38,015 bases of DNA from a virus. Below the pieces are notes generated by a model that saw only the letters and a program-made list of their open reading frames with translations, did not search any database and was not told the origin of the DNA. Of the stretch, positions 9,401 through 17,600 are shown piece by piece. The translations under genes and the position numbers were made by a program. The stretch is taken from the IMG/VR virus record IMGVR_UViG_3300033148_000881, positions 1 through 38,015 of that record, one strand, 5' to 3'. Numbering within the stretch: position 1 is the stretch's first letter; every line of letters starts with the position of its first letter.

Positions 9401-9470
9401 GTAACATGTAGTTACGGACAGAGTAAACTGTTAAAATCATTTTTTATAAACCGTGAGAGTAACATCTCAC
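9401..9470 (+). promoter_or_regulatory. Structured 5' leader with three small hairpins
   Basis: Three consecutive perfect inverted repeats: GTAAC/GTTAC (9401-9415, loop ATGTA), ACAG/CTGT (9418-9431) and GTGAGA/TCTCAC (9453-9470, loop GTAACA). They lie between the promoter-like site and the ATG at 9487. The leader is longer and more G/C-punctuated than others in the window. It may stabilise the mRNA of a highly expressed virion gene; no known riboswitch or leader family is recognised. Confidence 0.4.
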
Positions 9471-9486
9471 ACAAATATTTTTAATT

Positions 9487-10968
9487 ATGGCTTATTTTAA
9501 TCATGCTTTTATTAAGACGTTTGTAGTGGACAGTGTAGATTTATCTGCTGACACTAAAACAAGCGCACTTGGAGCTGGTCAATTGGCTTTAGTTGCTGGT
9601 GGAGATTGGGAATCTGTAGCACTTCCGGGTGGTGCTGGTGTTCCAGTATTTGCTAAAGGAGAACTTGGATACATTGTAGAAGGTTCTTTTTATTCTAAAG
9701 ACACAATTGGTAACAATCCAGGACATGGTGGCTACCAAGAGTCTGTGAAATCTAAGGGTATCAACCCAAGATATATTACAAGACTTTGGGAAGCTAACTG
9801 TTTATCTGCATCTCAAGCTACAGCTAGCCTTGAATTAGGTTCTGACTGTGCTCCATGTGGAAAAACACAATTTATGAGAATTGATGTGAAGGGATCTCCT
9901 GCACTAAGATTCTTAAATCACAACGCTTATGCTATTGCTGACTCAGCAGGTGTATGTTGTGTAGATGGACAAGAATTTATTGACCCAGCATTAGTACTTG
10001 CTACTATGGCTGACATGGCAATTTCTGATCCTCTAATTAAACCTTTCGTTGCTGAAGCTGATCTAGATGCTGTTGGTGGAACTACTTTATCTGCTGCAGG
10101 TACTGGTTATGCTGTTGCTGATGGTGTTGCTACAACTGGTGGATCTGGTTCAGGTGCTACAATCAACATTTTATCTGTTGGTGGTGGTGGTGAAATTGCA
10201 ACTTATTCAATTGCCTCTGTAGGTAGTGGATATGCTGCAGGTGATGTACTATCTGTTTCAGGTGGTGGCGGAGACGCTGACATCTTAGTTGATGATGTTG
10301 TTAGTGGTGGTTTAGTTGTTTCTGTTGTAACAGCAGGACAAACTGTACAATCTGCTTACACATTTGCTCAAGCTAAAGGTGAAGGAGCTGGTGCTTATGT
10401 ACCTTCAACTGATCCTAATGGTGCTTCAAAAGTATCTGCAAAAGCTAATTTTGTTGGTGCTTACGTTGACACTGAGTTTGGTAACTGTTCTTTTGATACA
10501 AGAGATCATTTTAATGCTGAGCCAGTAGAGATTATTGTTTCTGAATTAGATGAAACTGGTAATCCATGTAATGACTGTGGCGTAGCTTCTAGAACTCCTG
10601 GTCAAATGCAACAAACAAAAGGTGAAGAAGTAATTAGAGAATTAATTATGTCTGAGAGATACCGTCAAAGTCCTTTCAACCAAGGAAATCCTGACAGTTC
10701 AAGAATCAGAGAAATTGAAATGTCTTCTGAACTACTTGCTGCTGTTGATAGAAAAGCTACATATAAAGCTTTCTATGTACAACACAGTGTGCCTAGATTT
10801 AACAACCCAACTGGTGTATTTGATAATGATCAGTATGTTTACAAAATCTACGCTAAGTGTGATGACGCAGAAGCTATTGCTGGTATTACTAAACTATTAG
10901 AAGGTTTAGCAGCATGGGCTGATGATAACGGTAACAAAATTTCCGTTGAAACAAATGCTCACTGGTAA
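9487..10968 (+). CDS. Virion structural protein with inserted Gly-rich repeat domain (493 aa)
   Basis: Probably an abundant virion protein: it has its own promoter-like site, structured leader and terminator. The N-terminus (MAYFNHAFIKTFVVDSVDLS) and the C-terminal part (VIRELIMSERYRQSPFNQGN, then KATYKAFYVQHSVPRFNN) form one conserved-looking body with Cys pairs (CAPC, CC, CNDC). Residues about 199-287 look like an insertion: two tandem copies of a GxGYA-based unit, GTGYAVADGVATTGG and GSGYAAGDVLSVSGG, each followed by GA/DA and a beta strand. Such units occur as surface-exposed add-on domains in phage virion proteins. It could be a tail-tube-like, auxiliary capsid or other major virion protein; the sequence alone does not decide. 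No enzymatic motif was seen. Confidence 0.65.
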   Translation: MAYFNHAFIKTFVVDSVDLSADTKTSALGAGQLALVAGGDWESVALPGGAGVPVFAKGELGYIVEGSFYSKDTIGNNPGHGGYQESVKSKGINPRYITRLWEANCLSASQATASLELGSDCAPCGKTQFMRIDVKGSPALRFLNHNAYAIADSAGVCCVDGQEFIDPALVLATMADMAISDPLIKPFVAEADLDAVGGTTLSAAGTGYAVADGVATTGGSGSGATINILSVGGGGEIATYSIASVGSGYAAGDVLSVSGGGGDADILVDDVVSGGLVVSVVTAGQTVQSAYTFAQAKGEGAGAYVPSTDPNGASKVSAKANFVGAYVDTEFGNCSFDTRDHFNAEPVEIIVSELDETGNPCNDCGVASRTPGQMQQTKGEEVIRELIMSERYRQSPFNQGNPDSSRIREIEMSSELLAAVDRKATYKAFYVQHSVPRFNNPTGVFDNDQYVYKIYAKCDDAEAIAGITKLLEGLAAWADDNGNKISVETNAHW

Positions 10969-10996
10969 GATCTAATCAACCATAGTATTTAAAATT

Positions 10997-11030
10997 GAGC
11001 AGGGGAGAAATCTCCTGCTCTTTTTATTTT
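10997..11030 (+). terminator. Rho-independent terminator after 493-aa gene
   Basis: GAGCAGGGGAG pairs with CTCCTGCTC (one bulged G) across an AAAT loop, followed by TTTTTATTTT. It lies 28 nt after the stop codon and makes the 493-aa gene a single-cistron unit. Confidence 0.9.
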
Positions 11031-11044
11031 ATATTCTCTGTAAT

Positions 11045-11058
11045 TTTTTGTATATTAT
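11045..11058 (+). promoter_or_regulatory. Promoter-like TTTTTGTATATTAT element
   Basis: TTTTTGTATATTAT, 27 nt before the ATG at 11086 and 14 nt after a terminator. The same 14 bases recur at 20315-20328, again just after a hairpin and before a gene. The exact repeat and placement support a promoter of the phage late/structural class. Confidence 0.5.
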
Positions 11059-11085
11059 CTATATAGTGTAATAAAGTAGCAAACA

Positions 11086-11661
11086 ATGGCAAGCAAACAT
11101 ATATTAAGTTTAGAGATACCCACAGTATCAAACTGTGATTTATTGTGTATAAAAGATACAAGTCAATACAGTAAGGACCTAGCAGTAGACTGTGAAGAAC
11201 TATTGATTACACTACCAGGATTCAGCGTTCCTGTACTTATACAAGTAGATAAAGGTTTTGATATGTGTCTTACAGCATGTACATTATCTCTTCAAAAAAC
11301 TGATTGCGGAACAACACAAGAAAAAATTCCTGATGGAATATACATTGTAAAATACAGTGTATCTCCAAACTCTAAGGTTTATGTAGAATATAACCATTTA
11401 AGAGTAACTAGATTACTTACCACTTATTATGAAGTGTTATGTGATTTAGAAGTACAGGCTTGCCAACCAAATTCTGATAAACAAGCTCTCTTAGCAGAGA
11501 TGAGTTATATCAAAACATTAATTGATGCAGCGGTAGCTAATGTTGAATATTGTCAATCATCTGCACAAGGAATGCAATTGTATGAATATGCAAAACAAAG
11601 ATTAAATAAAATAGCATGCCCATCAGGAGACTGTGGGTCAAGTAGTATATATGTAATATAA
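11086..11661 (+). CDS. Conserved phage structural-module protein (191 aa), function unknown
   Basis: The 191-aa protein begins with a beta-rich domain (HILSLEIPTVSNCDLLCIKD, PGFSVPVLIQVDKGFDMCL, IPDGIYIVKYSVSPNSKVYV) and ends in helices (LLAEMSYIKTLIDAAVANVE, MQLYEYAKQRLNKIACPSGD). Cysteines are scattered throughout (about nine), unusual for a cytoplasmic protein and suggesting metal binding or disulfides in the virion. The 'DGIY-xxYSxSPN-xxYVEYNHLR' pattern recurs in structural modules of Bacteroidota phages, but no role is established to my knowledge. It is first in a unit with the zinc-ribbon protein and fiber genes, so a neck, baseplate or fiber-attachment role is possible. Confidence 0.65.
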   Translation: MASKHILSLEIPTVSNCDLLCIKDTSQYSKDLAVDCEELLITLPGFSVPVLIQVDKGFDMCLTACTLSLQKTDCGTTQEKIPDGIYIVKYSVSPNSKVYVEYNHLRVTRLLTTYYEVLCDLEVQACQPNSDKQALLAEMSYIKTLIDAAVANVEYCQSSAQGMQLYEYAKQRLNKIACPSGDCGSSSIYVI

Positions 11662-11673
11662 ACCAAAAAAGAA

Positions 11674-11853
11674 ATGGCAAACTGTGCACATTGTAATAAA
11701 CAATTTACTTGTGGCTGTCAAAAAGCTAGTTTAGGAAATGGAATAGTAGTATGTAAATCATGTAAAGCAAAAGCAGAAGCAAAGCTTAACACATCTTCTG
11801 ACCTAAATAGAGAATTAGCAAGACAACAGATACAAGATTTAAGAAATAGATAG
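11674..11853 (+). CDS. Small zinc-ribbon-like protein (59 aa)
   Basis: A short gene reading MANCAHCNKQFTCGC and onward. Six cysteines are arranged as CxxC (4, 7), CxC (13, 15) and CxxC (27, 30), followed by a charged helix (about 31-59, KAKAEAKLN, RELARQQIQDLR). This fits a structural zinc-binding knuckle plus a helical tail. It starts 12 nt after the previous gene and its TAG stop is separated by a single base from the next ATG (11855), typical of a translated member of a coupled gene set. It is likely a small virion or assembly protein. The helix could mediate contact with the 180-aa neighbour, which is inference. Confidence 0.75.
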   Translation: MANCAHCNKQFTCGCQKASLGNGIVVCKSCKAKAEAKLNTSSDLNRELARQQIQDLRNR

Positions 11854-11854
11854 T

Positions 11855-12397
11855 ATGGCATCAACTGTAAGAAAAGGATCTAATACTGCTCAAAAAGAAG
11901 AGCTTGCTTTACTTAAACAAATTAAAGTAGAGCAAAATTTTGCTAAGCAAGTATATGCTAATTTTCAATCATTGAAGTTTGGTATTGAGTCATGTTGTTA
12001 TACAGACTTTGAATCAGCTGTACTAAGAAAAGCATTATGTGACTGGCAGAATTCTGCTAGCAGTAAAGTTGTGGTTGCAACTGAAACACAAGGTGTATTT
12101 GTAGAACCGTTAGCAAAAGTTAATGCTAAAGCTAGCATGAGTTGTCCAGAGACACCAACAAATGTATGTACTATAATTGACTTAGAAGATATTATAGCTC
12201 ATGAAGCAACATTTGTACAGTGTTTTGAAAATGTATCAGATACTTGGACAGTCACACATAATTTAGGGAGGTTCCCTTCTGTAACAGTAGTAGATAGTGG
12301 TAACACTGTTGTAGTAGGTAATGTAGATTACAAGAGCACCCAACAATTAGTAATAACTTTTAACGCTCCTTTTTCAGGATGTGTTTACTTGAATTAG
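11855..12397 (+). CDS. Fiber-associated protein with C-terminal beta domain (180 aa)
   Basis: The N-terminal half is helical (EELALLKQIKVEQNFAKQVY, then SCCYTDFESAVLRKALCDWQ). Residues about 128-180 form a small beta domain with the pattern DTWTVTHNLGRFPSVTVVDS ending in TFNAPFSGCVYLN. The 'W-xxxHNLGxxPSVTVVDSxGN' pattern is frequent at the ends of phage fiber and receptor-binding proteins, so this is probably a fiber or a fiber tip/adaptor. It is placed one base after the zinc-ribbon gene and 35 nt before the 720-aa fiber. The stop is TAG with an in-frame TAA two codons later. Function is inferred from domain type and position. Confidence 0.65.
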   Translation: MASTVRKGSNTAQKEELALLKQIKVEQNFAKQVYANFQSLKFGIESCCYTDFESAVLRKALCDWQNSASSKVVVATETQGVFVEPLAKVNAKASMSCPETPTNVCTIIDLEDIIAHEATFVQCFENVSDTWTVTHNLGRFPSVTVVDSGNTVVVGNVDYKSTQQLVITFNAPFSGCVYLN

Positions 12398-12432
12398 AAA
12401 TAAATAATAAATAACAATTAAAATTAAATAAA

Positions 12433-14595
12433 ATGGCAGTCAATTTTTTAACGGGTTTAGACATACAAGGTAATGTCTCCTTAAACAACAACCAGCTGCA
12501 AAACTTTGTGGTTCAGCCTTTAGGTTCAAACCCCACAGGAATTGCTGGTAGAGTATACTATAACTCAGCAAATAATGTGCTGAGATTATATGATGGATCC
12601 AACTGGGTAGATTTATCCACAGGATCTGATGATAATACAACATATGATTTTTCTGTACCAGCAGCAACTACAACACTTAGGTTAGCTGGTTCAGATGGTA
12701 CTAATGATGATGTAACTATTAGTGGTAGTGGATTAATCACTGTCACTAGAGCAAGTGCTACACAATTAACAATTGGAACTACAGCAACATCTAATACAGG
12801 TACTGTAACTAGTGTAGGTGGTGGTAGTGGTATTACTATTACAGGTAATGCTTCTGTGTCACCAACAGTAAATGTTGATTATTTAGGTTCTGATTCTGTT
12901 GTATTAGCAGCAGCTGATGGTACTAGTTTAACTGTAGCAACAAATGATAAATTATTAGTATCAGATACATCTGACTCAGGTAATGTTAAATATGTAAATA
13001 TTTCACAAATTACTGCAGCAGTTGGTGGTGGTACTGTTACATCAGTTGGTTTTGCAGAAGGTGCTCTTATTGATTTATCAGGAACAAATCCAATTACAAC
13101 TTCAGGTACTGTTACTATTGGTGTTGATTTAAATGAATTAAGTACAGCTACTGGTGATATGACAAGTAGTGATTTCTTTGCTGTAGTATTAGCAAATGGA
13201 CTTCAGGCAAAATATAATCCATCATTAGTACCTAATGACTTATTCCCTAATGATGCAGGTTATGTAACCTCATCTGGTGTAACTTCAATTTCATTAAGTG
13301 GTGATAGTGGTACAACAAGTGCTATTACTTCTACAGGTACATTTACTATAGCAGGTGGTACAAATGTTACAACTTCTGCTAGTGGTACTACAATAACAAT
13401 TAATTCTACAGATCAATTCCAAGGTACAGTAACAAGTGTATCTGCTGGAGCTGGTTTAACGCAGACTGGTACAAGTACTATTAATCCAACAATATTAGTA
13501 GATTATACTAATGCAGGTATTATTAATGATGCACCTGGAATGACAGGTTTTGCAGAAGCAGATGATGTTATTATATTAGCTGATGATAGTGCAAGTGGTG
13601 CAGTAAGAAGTGCATCTCTAGTTGATATTCCATTAAACGTATTAGGATTACCTAATGCTTCTTTAGATATAAATAGTCAAAAACTTGTTTCAGTTGCAAA
13701 TGGTACAGCTAGTACAGATGGTGTTAACTTAGGTCAAGTTCAATCACTTGTTGCTGGAGTTGGTGTATTCCAAGGAGGATATAATGCAGCTACAAACTCT
13801 CCTGCAATAGCAGGATCAAGTAACATTGCACTTACTACAGGTGACTTCTTTGTTGTTACTACAGATGGTACTATATCCTTTAATGGTAGTACTGTTGATG
13901 TTGAGGTTGGTGATATGATTTATGCTAATACAACAATTAGTGCAAGTTCTAATCCAGCAGCTTCAAGTTATGCAATTGTAATTCAAGATCAAAACATTGC
14001 AGGTGCAGGATCTACAGACGGTGGTACTGAAAAAGGTGTTGCTGGATTTAACAGTGCAACATTTAGTGCTACAGCAAACGGATGGATTTCTGTTAAAGCA
14101 GGTGGTATTAGTGATGCTCAATTAGCAAGTACATTTAATAAGATTATTGGTACTGACTCAGATATTAATACTTCAGGTGTTATTGTAATTGATCAGTTAA
14201 ATATGACTGATGGTGTTATTCAATCACACTCTACAAGAACATTACCTGACTCAACAACAAGTGCACGTGGTGTAACTGAAATTGCAACACAATCTGAAGT
14301 TGATACAGGTACTGATTCATTTAGATATGTAACTCCAGCTACTTTAAAGGCTCATATTGATAAGCAATCATTTAGCGGTACATATCCAAGTGCTTCAGCA
14401 AGTTCTTGGACAATTACAGCAGCTGTTCATGGATTAGGTGCTTCACAAGGCCCTTTTATCATACAAACATTTGATAATAAAGGTGTTCAGGTGTATATGG
14501 ATGTAGCAATTGCAGCAAATGGTGATGTAACATTTACAACTACAAACAACCAATCAACAAATGCTATTACATGTAATCTAATGAAAGTAAGATAA
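12433..14595 (+). CDS. Phage fiber protein 1 (720 aa)
   Basis: A trimeric-fiber type protein. The N-terminus (NFLTGLDIQGNVSLNNNQLQ, then GRVYYNSANNVLRLYDGSNW) is a common virion-attachment module. The shaft consists of repeated beta units opening with VTSV/TSIS and closing with Thr/Ser/Gly-rich strands (GTVTSVGGGSGITITG, GTVTSVSAGAGLTQTG). Around 445-520 is a globular unit FQGGYNAATNSPAIAG...VGDMIYA that is homologous to the KYQGTWNANTNTP unit of the next fiber. A 25-aa segment at 14146-14220 is also shared with it. The C-terminus (SSWTITAAVHGLGASQGPFI to the end) is probably the receptor-binding or trimerisation tip. Whether it is a head fiber or tail fiber cannot be told. It ends 16 nt before a terminator. 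Confidence 0.8.
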   Translation: MAVNFLTGLDIQGNVSLNNNQLQNFVVQPLGSNPTGIAGRVYYNSANNVLRLYDGSNWVDLSTGSDDNTTYDFSVPAATTTLRLAGSDGTNDDVTISGSGLITVTRASATQLTIGTTATSNTGTVTSVGGGSGITITGNASVSPTVNVDYLGSDSVVLAAADGTSLTVATNDKLLVSDTSDSGNVKYVNISQITAAVGGGTVTSVGFAEGALIDLSGTNPITTSGTVTIGVDLNELSTATGDMTSSDFFAVVLANGLQAKYNPSLVPNDLFPNDAGYVTSSGVTSISLSGDSGTTSAITSTGTFTIAGGTNVTTSASGTTITINSTDQFQGTVTSVSAGAGLTQTGTSTINPTILVDYTNAGIINDAPGMTGFAEADDVIILADDSASGAVRSASLVDIPLNVLGLPNASLDINSQKLVSVANGTASTDGVNLGQVQSLVAGVGVFQGGYNAATNSPAIAGSSNIALTTGDFFVVTTDGTISFNGSTVDVEVGDMIYANTTISASSNPAASSYAIVIQDQNIAGAGSTDGGTEKGVAGFNSATFSATANGWISVKAGGISDAQLASTFNKIIGTDSDINTSGVIVIDQLNMTDGVIQSHSTRTLPDSTTSARGVTEIATQSEVDTGTDSFRYVTPATLKAHIDKQSFSGTYPSASASSWTITAAVHGLGASQGPFIIQTFDNKGVQVYMDVAIAANGDVTFTTTNNQSTNAITCNLMKVR
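14146..14220 (+). repeat. 25-aa module shared with fiber 2 (copy in fiber 1)
   Basis: Encodes IGTDSDINTSGVIVIDQLNM plus TDGVI. It is 20 of 25 residues identical to 17033-17107 in the next gene, which encodes IGTDTDINTSGYSIIDQINM plus TDGVI. Confidence 0.8.
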
Positions 14596-14610
14596 TTACA
14601 AGTTTAATTT

Positions 14611-14659
14611 AAAGGGGAGACGCTTAAATTATAACATTTAAATGTTTCCCCTTTTTTTT
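14611..14659 (+). terminator. Rho-independent terminator after fiber 1
   Basis: AAAGGGGA pairs with TCCCCTTT, with an inner TTAAAT/ATTTAA stem around TATAAC, followed by eight Ts. It is compound and strong and lies between the two fiber genes. Confidence 0.9.
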
Positions 14660-14663
14660 AAAA

Positions 14664-14675
14664 TTAGTATATTGC
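14664..14675 (+). promoter_or_regulatory. Promoter-like site before fiber 2
   Basis: TTAGTATATTGC directly after the terminator T-tract and 17 nt before the ATG at 14693. It is a weaker match to the GTATATTAT element. The position implies a very short leader. Confidence 0.3.
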
Positions 14676-14692
14676 GAAATAAATAAAAAGAC

Positions 14693-17600
14693 ATGGCTAT
14701 AAGTTTTTTATCATCTATTCAGGTTACAGGAACAACTAGTGTATCTAGTATATCTAATGATAATAGTACTTATACCGGTATATTAGTATGGGATGGTTCT
14801 GTATTAAAATATAGAACTAAATCACAAATCCTTGGTGACATTGGTGCGGGTACAGGAGATGGTAGTGTAACTTCCGTTACTGTTACTGGCTCAAATGGTT
14901 TATCTGGTACAGGTACAGTAACAACTAGTGGTACAATTACTCTTACTAATTCTGATAGAGGATCTTCACAAAACATATTTAAGAATGTTGCAGTATCTGG
15001 ACAAACAACTGTTGTTGCAGACAATAATAATGATACATTAACATTTGTAGCTCAGGGTGGTATGACTATTACTACTAATGCTACTAATGATCAAATTATA
15101 TTTAATTCATCTGATAATAATGATAATAACTATTTATCATCAGCTTCCTTCAATACAGGCAATGGTGTTTTAACTTTAAATAGATCTGGTTTATCAGCCG
15201 TTACTGTTGATCTTGATGGAAGATATGTAACAAGTTCAGGTGTAACATCTATTGCTACTACTAACGGTATTACTGGTGGTACAATAACCTCAACAGGAAC
15301 ACTTCAAGTAGACAGTACAGTAGTAAGAACATCAGGTGCTCAAACTATAGGAGGAGAAAAAACTTTTACAAATCAATTAGCTGTAGATACAGCTGGTGGT
15401 AGTGAAAGAATGAGATTATTTAATGAAAATAATACATCACCTATAGCAGATAGTTTTTCAGGTAATACATCAAAATCATATATATATTTTGATACAGTAT
15501 CTGGATCAAATGATCCTGGATACATTATGCATGAAAGTAGTGCAACAGAAACAAATGAAGGTGTATTACACTTAGTTCCTTCGGATGATAACTCTTCAGG
15601 AGATTATGTAAGTATTCATGGAACAAATGACCCTGATGTTTTAAAATTACATACCAGTGGTTTAATTGAAACAGCAAACTTACAATTACAAATTAAGTCA
15701 GGTCTTGGAGCTGTATATGTCAATGATGATTTAGTTGTACAGACTGATTTAACAGTATCAGGTGGAGATATTACTTTAGGAGGAACAGGAAGAATACAAG
15801 GGGTAGATACAGTATCTGCAAGTACTGATGCTGCTAATAAAGCTTATGTAGATAACAAAAATGTTGGAGTTACTAGTGTTGCTACAGGAAATGGATTGAC
15901 TGGTGGTACAATAACAAGTACTGGTACTATAAGTGTAGACTATGGTGTTAATGGTCTTATAGCTGATGCACCGGGAGGAACAGGAAGTCCTGATGCAGAT
16001 GATTATATCTTAGTTGGTTTAGATTCTTCAGGTAGTGGTGAAACAGTAAGTTTTGCAATTGTTGATTTACCTTTTACTAATAATCAAGGTACTGTATATT
16101 CTGTAGCTACTGGAACTGGTTTAACAGGTGGTACTATTACAGGTGCTGGTACTATACAGTTAGCAACTGCGGGTATAGGTGCTGGTACATATGGTAGTAC
16201 AAATAATCAGACCAAAATAGATAATATCACTGTAGATGCTTATGGTAGAATAACTGCTATAACTACAGGTGGAACGGGAAGAGTAGATAGTGTAACTGAT
16301 GATGGTGGAAGTACAATAAATGTAAGTGGTACATCAACATCAAGAACAGTTTCTGCTGTAACAGGTGCGGTAAGTTCTTCTTCAGCTAACTTAGCAACAG
16401 GTGCACAAATACAAACTGCTATTGATGCAGCTGTAACAGGGGTTTTAAAATATCAAGGAACATGGAATGCAAATACTAATACACCAACACTTACAGGTGG
16501 ATCAGGTACACCAGGTTATTATTACATTGTATCAACAGCAGGATCTACTAACTTAGATGGTATAACAGATTGGGCTGTAGGAGATTGGGCAGTATTTTCT
16601 GATCAAGCAACAGATGCGTGGCAAAAAATAGACAACACCCAAGTTGGTAATGTAACAGGTTCAGGTGCTAACACAAGAATACCAATATGGAATAGTGCTT
16701 CAAACTTAACTTCTGATAGTGGTCTCACATTTAATACATCAACAAATGCTTTAACTGTTAGTGGTGCTGTTACTTGGAGTGGTGGTGGGTCTTCAGAATC
16801 TAATGCTGCATATGACAATATGATTACTACAGCTGCGGTGTCAGGTAGTACTACAAAAACTTTAACACTAAATCAACAAGATGGTGGTACAGTAACAGCT
16901 TCTTGGACAGATAATAATGATAACAATTATTTAAGTTCTGCTTCTTTTAATACAACTAATGGAGTACTTACACTTAATAGAAGTGGATTAAGTGCAGTAA
17001 CTGTTGATTTAGATGGTAGATACAATCCTACTATAGGTACAGATACTGATATCAATACATCTGGATATAGTATTATTGATCAGATCAACATGACCGATGG
17101 GGTCATAACATCTACTGGTGCAAGAGACTTATTAAATGTACGTATAGAGGATACTAGAGCAGCAGAAAAAACACCTAATGATTATCTGGACAAAGCATTA
17201 TCACTTGACTTTACAGATGAATTTGGTTCACTAGGATCATGGTGGAGTGGTATTACTATGAAAGGTTGGGCTGATAATTATCAAGCATGGCAACTTATTA
17301 GTGGTTCTGATACAAGTGCTGATAATAATTTATATTTTAGAACAGGTATTGGTACAACTTGGGGTACTATGTATGAAATATATCATACAGGAAATTTACC
17401 CACAATACCAACAGTAAACAATAATTCAATTACTATAAGTGCAGGAACTAATTTATCAGGTGGGGGCACTTTTACATTAAATCAAAACTTTAATGAAACA
17501 GTTACCATAAATATGGCAACTGGTGGAGTTGGAGCTGGAACTTATGGTTCTACATCTAACTCAACAAAGATTGATACAATTACTGTTGATGCTTATGGTA

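Noticed and set aside
1342-12397. TAG stop codons at three genes, considered as a sign of recoded TAG as seen in some crAss-like phages
   Set aside because: All long genes are intact under the standard bacterial code with no internal TAG, and the three TAG codons sit at proper gene ends (two are followed within a few codons by another stop).
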